DNA of 5,841 bases from Treponema sp. (lineage in GTDB: Bacteria; Spirochaetota; Spirochaetia; Treponematales; Breznakiellaceae). Each line of letters starts with the position of its first letter. Position 1 is the stretch's first letter. Below the pieces are notes generated by a model that saw only the letters and a list, made by a program, of their open reading frames with translations, was not told the DNA's origin and did no database searches. Where the stretch lies: assembly GCA_031284195.1 (NCBI GenBank), contig JAITAI010000089.1:1-5841 (forward strand), read 5' to 3'. The position numbers and the translations under genes are program-made. Shown piece by piece: positions 1 to 4,953 of this stretch.

Positions 1-21
1 TTGACGGCGCTCGGATCCCCC

Positions 22-1878
22 TTACTCTACCGTAACGCTCTTGGCAAGGTTGCGCGGTTTGTCAGGATCATTTCCCCGCTGGACCGCACAGTAATAGGCA
101 AAAAGCTGCGCCGGGATAATCGACAAGAGCGGTGAAAGACTGTCTTCAGTTTGAGGAATGGTAAACACCTCATCCGCCACCGCATGAAACGTCCTTTCCC
201 CTTCCCAGGTGATAACCAGGGAAGCTGCCCCACGGGAGGTAACTTCCCGAATATTGGATACAATTTTATCAAAGAGTTCCCGTTGGGTTGCCAAGGCAAC
301 TACCAGGGTGTTAGTATCCACCAGGGCAATGGGACCGTGCTTTAATTCACCTGCGGCAAAGGCTTCGGAATGGGTGTAGCTGATTTCCTTGAGTTTAAGC
401 GCACATTCAAGGCTCACTGCATAGTCAAATTGCCGGCCGATGAAAAACACCTTGTCCTTGTTAAATTGCCGGGAAGCAAAACGCTGGATCAGCTCTTTTT
501 TGTTCAGAATACGCGCTGCTTTATCAGCCACCTCATTGAGGGCCTTCAGATAGCGGCTTATATCAGAAAGGCAGCCGCGCAGTATCCCTAGCTTAAGGGC
601 AAGCAGGTAGAGACACATGAGCTGGGTGGTAAAGGCTTTAGTGGATGCCACGGCAATTTCCGGTCCTGCCCAGGTGTACAAGACCAGATCCGCTTCCCGG
701 GAAAGGGTGGAACCCACTGCATTGGTAATGGCCAGAATACGAGCGCCTCCTTTCTTGGCAAGCCGCATTGCCGCAAGGGTGTCTGCGGTTTCCCCGGACT
801 GGCTTATCACGATGAAGATATCCTGAGGATTAAACACCGGATTCCGGTACCGGTATTCAGAGGCAATATCCACTTCCACCGGAATCCGGGCAAAGTGCTC
901 AAAGGCATACTTCCCGACCATAGCCGCATGCCATGCGGTTCCGCAGGCGGTAATCACGATCCGGGGAGCCTCAGCCCATCGGGCATCAAGCTTGATTTCG
1001 TCAAAATTGATGTCCCAGCCTTGGGCTTCCCTGGTAAGACGGGGACGGAGGGTATCGGTAAAGGCCTTGGCCTGATCGTGGATTTCCTTGAGCATAAAAT
1101 GGGCATACCCCCCTTTTTCCGCAGCGGCCATATCCCAGTCCACATGGGAAGGAGCACGGATGATCTTTTCACCATGCTCGGTAAACAGATCCACATGGTC
1201 CCGGTACAGGACCGCCACTTCCCGTTCTTCAAGAAAATACACCTCCCGGGTATAGGCGAGCAAGGCGGGAACATCTGAGGCAATGAAATGCTCTCCTGCT
1301 CCCAGTCCCACAATAAGGGGGCTGTCTTTCCGGGCTGCAATGAGCCGGTCGGGAAAATCACAGGCAATCACCCCAAGGGCGTAGGAGCCTGTAAGCCGTG
1401 TCAGCGCTTGCTGCACCGCGTGCAACAGGATATCCCCAGGACCAGCGGTATTTTTTTGGTCATTCTGATAATAATAATTGATAAGATGGGCAATCACTTC
1501 TGTGTCAGTATCGCTTTTGAATACCCCGCCACGGGCCTGGAGCCATGCTTTGAGTTTGGCATAATTTTCGATAATACCGTTGTGGACAATGGCGATGCGC
1601 CCTGAAACATCTGTATGAGGGTGGGAATTGATATCCGAAGGCTCCCCGTGGGTAGCCCAGCGGGTATGGCCAATGCCCAAGGATCCTGCTATGGTTTCAG
1701 TAGTCAGCTGCGCTTCCAGCACCTGGAGCGGGCCTTTCATCTTCCGTACGAGCAATGCGTCGTCATGCAGCACCGCAATACCCGCAGAATCATAGCCTCG
1801 GTATTCCAGCTTTTTAAGCGCCTCAAGGAGTACCGGCGTAGCCTGCCGGTAACCAATATATCCGGTAATTCCACACAT
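22..1878 (-). CDS. glmS: Glutamine--fructose-6-phosphate aminotransferase (isomerizing), GlmS
   Basis: This cytosolic enzyme converts fructose-6-phosphate and glutamine to glucosamine-6-phosphate and glutamate, the first step toward UDP-GlcNAc for peptidoglycan and other amino sugars. The 618-residue product is complete and close to the family's usual length of about 610. The N-terminal class II amidotransferase domain (about residues 2-225) starts MCGITGY, so Cys2 becomes the N-terminal nucleophile. It also has EYRGYDSAG (25-33), HTRWATHG (71-78), VHNGIIENY (98-106) and SDTDTEV (122-128). Two SIS sugar-isomerase domains follow: ACGTAWHA (311-318) with SQSGETADT (359-367), then a second with ECALKLKEISY (491-501) and ELKHGPIAL (511-519), which carry the expected Glu498 and His514. 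The C-terminus LAKSVTVE holds the Schiff-base lysine, Lys613. AGGGTGA lies a few bases before the ATG as a modest ribosome binding site. The 222-base upstream spacer shows no glmS-ribozyme core. Identification is essentially certain by motif. Confidence 0.98.
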   Translation of the reverse strand: MCGITGYIGYRQATPVLLEALKKLEYRGYDSAGIAVLHDDALLVRKMKGPLQVLEAQLTTETIAGSLGIGHTRWATHGEPSDINSHPHTDVSGRIAIVHNGIIENYAKLKAWLQARGGVFKSDTDTEVIAHLINYYYQNDQKNTAGPGDILLHAVQQALTRLTGSYALGVIACDFPDRLIAARKDSPLIVGLGAGEHFIASDVPALLAYTREVYFLEEREVAVLYRDHVDLFTEHGEKIIRAPSHVDWDMAAAEKGGYAHFMLKEIHDQAKAFTDTLRPRLTREAQGWDINFDEIKLDARWAEAPRIVITACGTAWHAAMVGKYAFEHFARIPVEVDIASEYRYRNPVFNPQDIFIVISQSGETADTLAAMRLAKKGGARILAITNAVGSTLSREADLVLYTWAGPEIAVASTKAFTTQLMCLYLLALKLGILRGCLSDISRYLKALNEVADKAARILNKKELIQRFASRQFNKDKVFFIGRQFDYAVSLECALKLKEISYTHSEAFAAGELKHGPIALVDTNTLVVALATQRELFDKIVSNIREVTSRGAASLVITWEGERTFHAVADEVFTIPQTEDSLSPLLSIIPAQLFAYYCAVQRGNDPDKPRNLAKSVTVE

Positions 1879-2023
1879 ACTTCACCCTATACCCAAAAAT
1901 CCCCTGGTGTCTAGGGTCTACCAGATAAACCGCGAGGGCCCCTCGTTGCTGATAAAATCAGACGCAGGCTGCAAAGGTCTCATCTTTCCAAACTTTCTTA
2001 TCCTGATGGATCTGGTTATCTCC

Positions 2024-2052
2024 TTGTGTATCCCGCAACAGGATGCTATAAA
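2024..2052 (+). promoter_or_regulatory. Candidate promoter for the C26 hydrolase gene
   Basis: A -35-like TTGTGT (2024-2029) and a -10-like TATAAA (2047-2052) are separated by exactly 17 bases, upstream of the plus-strand gene that starts at 2101. The -10 box is good (5 of 6) but the -35 box matches the consensus at only three positions. Transcription would start near 2060 and give a leader of about 40 bases. The position fits the divergent arrangement with glmS, but no second line of support is available. Confidence 0.42.
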
Positions 2053-2087
2053 TAGATGGATAACCCGGTCAAAAAAACACAAAAAAC

Positions 2088-2094
2088 AGGAGGT
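2088..2094 (+). promoter_or_regulatory. Strong ribosome binding site that fixes the C26 start
   Basis: AGGAGGT is a near-perfect Shine-Dalgarno sequence ending six bases before the ATG at 2101. An in-frame ATG at 2056 would add 15 polar residues, but it lies upstream of this site and has no comparable one of its own. The protein alignment also begins naturally at the later ATG, with a beta strand reading RPVIGVMP. Confidence 0.88.
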
Positions 2095-2100
2095 AAGGAC

Positions 2101-2808
2101 ATGCAAAGGCCGGTAATTGGGGTTATGCCCCTTTGGGATGGATCCCGGGACAGTTTATGGATCTTACCTGGATATATGGATGGTATAGCCGGGGCCGGAG
2201 GATTGCCCCTTTTGCTACCGCTCACCACCGATGAAGCTGCGCTGAAGCAGCTTGCGGGTATTTGCGCAGGGTTTCTGTTTACCGGAGGGCATGACCTTTC
2301 CCCCAGTCTTTATGGTAGGGAAGTTTCGGCGTTTTGCGGCCCGGTTTGTGAAGCGAGGGATACCATGGAAAAAATCTTGTTCTCCATTGCCGTGTTGGAA
2401 CACCATAAGAGCGCCTTAGGTATCTGCCGAGGCATACAGTTGTTCAACGTGCTGCTCGGGGGAACCTTGTATCAAGATATTCCCGCCCAGTTTACAAAAA
2501 GCGCCCTGTCCCACCAGCAGCAGCCTCCTTATAATCGACCGGCCCATCAGGTCAGGATTGAACCGGGAAGCCCGCTCCATGAGGTATTGGAAGCGGAAAG
2601 GCTTGGGGTTAATAGCTGTCACCATCAAGGTATTGCGGAACTCGCTCCTGAGCTCATCCCCATGGCCAGGGCAACGGACGGCCTTATTGAAGGGGTCTGC
2701 ATGAAAAACAAACCCTTTGTGTGGGCAGTGCAATGGCATCCTGAGATGGCCTTAGACGAAGAAAGCAGCCGGAAACTTTTCCGCGCCTTTGTGGCAGCAT
2801 GTTTATAG
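2101..2808 (+). CDS. Gamma-glutamyl-gamma-aminobutyrate hydrolase-like (peptidase C26, PuuD family) class I glutamine amidotransferase
   Basis: This is a 235-residue cytosolic protein of the peptidase C26 family, which hydrolyses gamma-glutamyl amide bonds. PuuD releases GABA from gamma-glutamyl-GABA in putrescine breakdown. The visible signature is complete. The N-terminus PVIGVMP (4-10) is followed by TGGHDLSPSLYG (61-72), the family's GGxDxxPxxYG motif. The nucleophile elbow GICRG (107-111) contains Cys109. NSCHHQGI (171-178) follows, and WHPE (212-215) supplies the His213 and Glu215 partners. The start is set by the AGGAGGT at 2088-2094. The gene is divergent from glmS. No putrescine-pathway gene (puuA, puuB, puuC) or other polyamine gene is visible next to it, so the exact substrate is open and the puuD symbol is not justified. 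No convincing T-rich terminator follows. The fold and family are secure, the substrate is not. Confidence 0.93.
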   Translation: MQRPVIGVMPLWDGSRDSLWILPGYMDGIAGAGGLPLLLPLTTDEAALKQLAGICAGFLFTGGHDLSPSLYGREVSAFCGPVCEARDTMEKILFSIAVLEHHKSALGICRGIQLFNVLLGGTLYQDIPAQFTKSALSHQQQPPYNRPAHQVRIEPGSPLHEVLEAERLGVNSCHHQGIAELAPELIPMARATDGLIEGVCMKNKPFVWAVQWHPEMALDEESSRKLFRAFVAACL

Positions 2809-2942
2809 GTCTTGCCCAGAGTACCGGTAGATTAAGATGGGAAATAATGCTTCCCTGACTAAACCCCTCAAGCCCCCATCCTGTTCTCTGCCATGATGAA
2901 CCCTGACATGTACTCACGAACACGAGGTAATGGAACTGATAA

Positions 2943-3176
2943 ACAAGACAACCCCTCGCCTTAAACGAAAATGATCCTGCCCGCTATCACTTCAGGCTGT
3001 GGTATGTGTAGAAGCAGATTGAGGAAGAGGCGAACGCGGAAGCCTGGATGGTTCAAGGTGAGCCCGCCGGCGATAATCCGGGCCTGTTCTACCCTATAGA
3101 CCGGAACTGGGTATACGACAGGTTGTCGATGCCTTCCCAAAGGGGACCTAAAAAACGAAACCCTCTTGGAATCTAA
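2943..3176 (+). pseudogene. Possible coding remnant of unknown family, interrupted by TAG
   Basis: One plus-strand frame reads like protein across about 75 codons, broken by a single in-frame TAG at 3009-3011. Before the stop it includes ENDPARYHFRLWYV. After it come KQIEEEANAEAWMVQGEP and then DNPGLFYPIDRNWVYDRLSM, ending at TAA 3174-3176. The mix of aromatic, acidic and small residues is more protein-like than random sequence usually gives. There is no ribosome binding site or start codon at its left edge, where TGA and TAA stand in frame just upstream. I do not recognise the family. A chance open frame is a real alternative. Confidence 0.3.
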
Positions 3177-3259
3177 TGCATTCGGATAGATGGTAAGCCC
3201 CAGTGATAGTACCGATCGCCTCTCGAGGCAGAACCGGGAATGGCGGTTTTCCAGGGTTT

Positions 3260-3434
3260 TCAGACTAGAATGTAATAGCAGTTTTTGGAAGACCGGATGA
3301 TCCTTCCTGTCCTGTTTCAGTTCTTTGAGGGCCTTGGATACTTCCTTTACATCCATACCGGTGGTTCCAGCGATCTCTGCGCTTTTTAAGGGTTTCCCCG
3401 CTCTTCTCAGTATGGGGCTGTAATCTGTCGTAGT
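3260..3434 (-). pseudogene. Frameshifted remnant of a small winged helix-turn-helix domain
   Basis: The minus strand first reads DYSPILRRAGKPLKSAEI, then AGTTGMDVKEVSKALKELK. This is the helix-turn-helix part of a winged-helix domain of the type usually written GKPLxxxEIAxxxGxxxKEVxKAIKxLKxEG. In that frame the domain then loses its expected wing. The neighbouring frame supplies it exactly: RIIRSSKNCYYILV followed by TGA at 3260-3262, matching the family ending of the form GxIxSPKxCYY. The two halves join if one base near 3302-3308 is extra. At the N-terminal side an in-frame TAA (3435-3437) comes before any start codon. The piece is therefore either a truncated, frameshifted gene or the surviving C-terminus of a larger regulator. 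It directly abuts the inverted-repeat element. Family assignment is from memory of such domains, without a search. Confidence 0.6.
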
Positions 3435-3445
3435 TTATGCTCTTT

Positions 3446-3559
3446 GCAATTATCCCCTGACGTATAACCGATCCTAATCAGCGGTCAGACAGAGCCTATG
3501 TCAGAAACCTATCCCGAACCGTCGAACCCGGTGAAGGGTATACATCGGGGGATAATTGC
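3446..3559. repeat. 114-base inverted-repeat element, MITE-like or structured RNA
   Basis: Two 21-base arms, 3446-3466 and 3539-3559, are inverted copies with 19 of 21 positions matching. The outer core GCAATTATCCCC / GGGGATAATTGC is perfect over 12 bases. The two differences are transitions, and in plus-strand RNA one of them becomes a U-G pair. Three short hairpins fit in the 72-base interior: ACCG/CGGT (3467-3470 with 3482-3485), GACA/TGTC (3488-3491 with 3499-3502) and ACCG/CGGT (3518-3521 with 3529-3532). This would give a closed multibranch fold. The inner hairpins have only four pairs each and could be chance, but the outer arms are unlikely to be. The words CTCTTTG at 3440-3446 and 3564-3570 flank the element and could be a target-site trace, although the left copy overlaps the arm by one base and the right copy sits four bases away. 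Confidence 0.7.
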
Positions 3560-3584
3560 GATTCTCTTTGGTAAGAATTTTACT

Positions 3585-3710
3585 TGAAACGGTTTCAGAC
3601 CTTCAGTTTTGAAACAGCATCCTTAGATTAAGGGAAAAGGGGGCTTTAGGTTTTTCCAGAGTCAATTTCATCGGAAACAAAGTTTCCGCTTTAACCGAGT
3701 TTTGAAACAG
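3585..3710. repeat. Cluster of GTTT/AAAC dyads with an exact 13-base direct repeat
   Basis: AGTTTTGAAACAG occurs twice in the same orientation, at 3605-3617 and 3698-3710, exactly 93 bases apart. Each contains the imperfect dyad GTTT-TG-AAAC. Two further dyads of the same letters lie alongside: TGAAACGGTTTCA (3585-3597, perfect around a central G) and CGGAAACAAAGTTTCCG (3672-3688, seven-base arms with an AAA loop). The cluster sits about 70 to 195 bases upstream of the transporter start. It could be operator-like binding sites or pieces of an interspersed repeat. None of the hairpins is followed by a clear T-run, so I do not call a terminator. Confidence 0.6.
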
Positions 3711-3778
3711 GCTCACTTTTTTAAGCCTATTCTAAAAGATTCCACGGATACTGATTCCCCTCAAGGCGTTATTTCGGT

Positions 3779-4678
3779 ATGATGAAGCCCATGAAGTATA
3801 CCCATACTAAAAGCCCCCAGACCTTTGGGCAGGGGGCTATTTTTCTCTGTGCTATACTCTGGAGCACTTCAGGGCTCTGCATCAAACTGGTCCCCTGGCA
3901 TCCAGTACTCATCGCCGGGACCCGTAGTTTTATCGCCGCCCTGTTCTTGGGGGGAATGAGACTCCTGTTTAAGCGGAGAAGGAGTAAGACCACTCAATTT
4001 CTGCCGGTTTTCGCCGCAGGACTGGCCTATGCCATTACCATGATCACCTTTGTGATTGCCAATAAACTCACTACCTCGGCTAACGCTATTCTATTACAGT
4101 ACAGTGCCCCCCTGTGGGCAGCGATCATCGGCTGGGTTCTAATCAAGGAAAAGCTCTTCTGGGAACACTGGGGCGCCCTATTCCTGGTCATAGCGGGACT
4201 GTTCATATTTTTTAAGGATAGCTTAGGAGGCGGAACCTTAACCGGGGACTGCCTTGCGGTGCTTTCAGGAATATTTTTCGGTACCAACTCAGTATGTATG
4301 CGGATGCAAAAAGATGGAAACCCTGCGGATGCCATGCTCTTGTCCCACATCCTCTGCGCGGTCTTTGCCATACCCTTTGCTTTTCTCTATACCCCGGCCC
4401 TTACTGCCCGGAGTATGGGAGCAGTGCTCTTTATGGGAACCCTTCAAATCGGCTGCGCTTCCCTTTTGTTCGCCTATGGGATCAAACGGGTCAGCGCCAT
4501 ACAGGCCATGCTTACCGCGGTGATTGAACCGGTACTTAATCCGCTTTGGGTACTGCTGGTAACAGGGGAGCGGCCTTCTTTTTCCGCGTTTCTGGGAGGC
4601 GGCTTAATCCTCAGTGGAGTACTCGTTTCATCTATCATTGGGAAGCAGCGGAGCCTGAGCAAGCCCGTATTAGGATAA
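3779..4678 (+). CDS. EamA-family drug/metabolite (DMT superfamily) transporter
   Basis: This is a 299-residue inner-membrane protein of the ten-helix DMT type, formed from two five-helix EamA repeats. Hydrophobic segments lie at about 18-36, 43-63, 74-94, 101-121, 128-146, 155-173, 187-205, 215-233, 240-260 and 268-287. Each repeat carries the expected fourth-helix pattern: SANAILLQYSAPLWAAIIG (100-118) ending in KEK, and SAIQAMLTAVIEPVLNPLW (239-257) ending in GE. Basic clusters follow helix 2 (KRRRSK, 65-70) and helix 10, and the total length is typical. Substrates in this family range from amino acids to nucleobases to drugs, so none is assigned. The start is uncertain: ATG codons at 3779, 3782 and 3791 are all in frame, and only a weak AAGG lies upstream (3763-3766). 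A terminator-like hairpin lies within codons 12-20. No clear promoter is visible, and no partner gene indicates its cargo. Confidence 0.93.
   Translation: MMKPMKYTHTKSPQTFGQGAIFLCAILWSTSGLCIKLVPWHPVLIAGTRSFIAALFLGGMRLLFKRRRSKTTQFLPVFAAGLAYAITMITFVIANKLTTSANAILLQYSAPLWAAIIGWVLIKEKLFWEHWGALFLVIAGLFIFFKDSLGGGTLTGDCLAVLSGIFFGTNSVCMRMQKDGNPADAMLLSHILCAVFAIPFAFLYTPALTARSMGAVLFMGTLQIGCASLLFAYGIKRVSAIQAMLTAVIEPVLNPLWVLLVTGERPSFSAFLGGGLILSGVLVSSIIGKQRSLSKPVLG
3812..3844 (+). terminator. Terminator-like hairpin inside the 5' end of the transporter gene
   Basis: AGCCCCC (3812-3818) and GGGGGCT (3832-3838) form a perfect seven-base, GC-rich stem around a 13-base loop. One A and five Ts (3840-3844) follow. 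This is the shape of an intrinsic terminator, but it lies within codons 12 to 22 of the transporter, in the sense direction. It may act as a translation-coupled attenuator, or it may simply be a by-product of coding for Ser-Pro and Gly-Ala. The T-run is short, so termination strength is uncertain. Confidence 0.38.
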
Positions 4679-4722
4679 TGGCGCAGGAGTGGTGAATGGT
4701 ATGGTTATGGGTTTATCCTAAT
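4669..4722. repeat. 10-base perfect inverted repeat spanning the transporter stop codon
   Basis: ATTAGGATAA (4669-4678, which includes the TAA stop) is repeated in inverse orientation as TTATCCTAAT (4713-4722), with 34 bases between. In RNA the arms could pair and close a loop after the gene. The stem is AT-rich, the loop is long and no T-run follows, so this is not a standard terminator. It might protect the transcript 3' end, or it may be chance. Confidence 0.45.
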
Positions 4723-4738
4723 GGTTTGTCCCAACCCC

Positions 4739-4767
4739 TTGAAATCCTTGAAACAATATAGTATATT
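4739..4767 (+). promoter_or_regulatory. Sigma-70-type promoter for the tRNA-Ala gene
   Basis: TTGAAA (4739-4744) and TATATT (4762-4767) each match the consensus hexamer at five of six positions and are exactly 17 bases apart. The predicted start near 4774 leaves a leader of about 33 bases before the mature tRNA at 4807. A second TTGAAA at 4748-4753 is too close to the -10 box to pair with it. The spacing, the AT-rich -10 surroundings and the stable RNA just downstream make this the best promoter in the window. Confidence 0.72.
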
Positions 4768-4806
4768 AGAATCATTCAAGAATAGCGCTTTTTTAGATGG
4801 TTGTTC

Positions 4807-4880
4807 GGGGGTGTAGCTCAGTTGGCTAGAGCGTTTGAATGGCATTCAAAAGGTCAGGGGTTCAATTCCCCTCACCTCCA
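4807..4880 (+). tRNA. tRNA-Ala (anticodon GGC)
   Basis: The 74-base cloverleaf is complete. The acceptor stem GGGGGTG (4807-4813) pairs with CACCTCC (4873-4879). The D stem is GCTC/GAGC (4816-4819 with 4829-4832). The anticodon stem TTTGA/TCAAA (4834-4838 with 4846-4850) encloses the loop ATGGCAT, with GGC at 4841-4843. The T arm is AGGGG-TTCAATT-CCCCT (4856-4872). The third acceptor pair is G-U, the main identity element read by alanyl-tRNA synthetase, and the discriminator is A (4880). Both agree with the Ala anticodon, which reads GCC and GCU codons. The next bases are GGT, so CCA is not encoded and must be added by CCA nucleotidyltransferase. Confidence 0.97.
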
Positions 4881-4936
4881 GGTTGAGTGGTGATGATGGT
4901 AGTGGTCAGGGATTATTTCAGAAGGGTGATCTTACC

Positions 4937-4951
4937 ATGACGAGCAGCTAA
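4937..4951 (+). CDS. Possible 4-residue leader open reading frame (MTSS) before the DUF1848 gene
   Basis: ATG ACG AGC AGC TAA encodes Met-Thr-Ser-Ser. GGTGAT (4925-4930), a good match to the 16S rRNA tail, ends six bases before its ATG. The TAA ends two bases before the GTG that begins the DUF1848 protein, which itself has no good ribosome binding site at normal distance. The arrangement fits a ribosome that initiates here, terminates and restarts on the GTG. An ORF this short could be chance, so translation is only inferred. Confidence 0.3.
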   Translation: MTSS

Positions 4952-4953
4952 GC

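Larger units (their letters stand above)
2809..3778. other. 970-base region with no intact gene, containing decayed coding remnants and repeats
   Basis: No reading frame here has the features of an intact gene (start with ribosome binding site, recognisable family, consistent length). The longest open frame, on the minus strand at 2961-3356, only begins inside the winged-helix remnant and then runs on without domain character. I therefore read the stretch as degenerate sequence. Its parts are described separately: a possible plus-strand remnant (2943-3176), a frameshifted minus-strand winged-helix remnant (3260-3434), an inverted-repeat element (3446-3559) and a dyad cluster (3585-3710). A short GGGAA/TTCCC hairpin at 2839-2855 follows the C26 gene but lacks a T-run. 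I see nothing recognisable in 2860-2942 or 3711-3778. Confidence 0.7.

Noticed and set aside
1883..1915. Minus-strand TAGACA, 16-base spacer, TATAGG as a glmS promoter
   Set aside because: The start of transcription would fall at the glmS start codon itself, leaving no leader for the ribosome binding site.
1879..2100. Possible glmS ribozyme or riboswitch in the glmS leader
   Set aside because: Reading the minus strand of the spacer, I do not find the conserved ribozyme core. Only short hairpins such as CGAGG/CCTCG at 1933-1945 are present.
2839..2855. GGGAA/TTCCC hairpin as terminator of the C26 gene
   Set aside because: The stem is five pairs with no T-run after it, which is too weak to call.
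3190..3300. 36-codon plus-strand frame starting MVSPSD
   Set aside because: It has no ribosome binding site and lies antisense to the winged-helix remnant, so it is most likely a shadow.
2961..3356. 131-codon minus-strand open frame as an intact gene
   Set aside because: Only its first part resembles a known domain, and that domain ends in a different frame. The rest has no domain character and no proper start with a ribosome binding site.
3702..3733. TTGAAA and TATTCT as the transporter promoter
   Set aside because: The spacer is 20 bases, longer than functional sigma-70 promoters normally tolerate.
4687..4911. GAGTGGTGA-containing segments on both sides of the tRNA as integration direct repeats
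   Set aside because: The copies share only nine exact bases in low-complexity GGT/ATG-rich sequence, with no integrase and no duplicated tRNA 3' end nearby.
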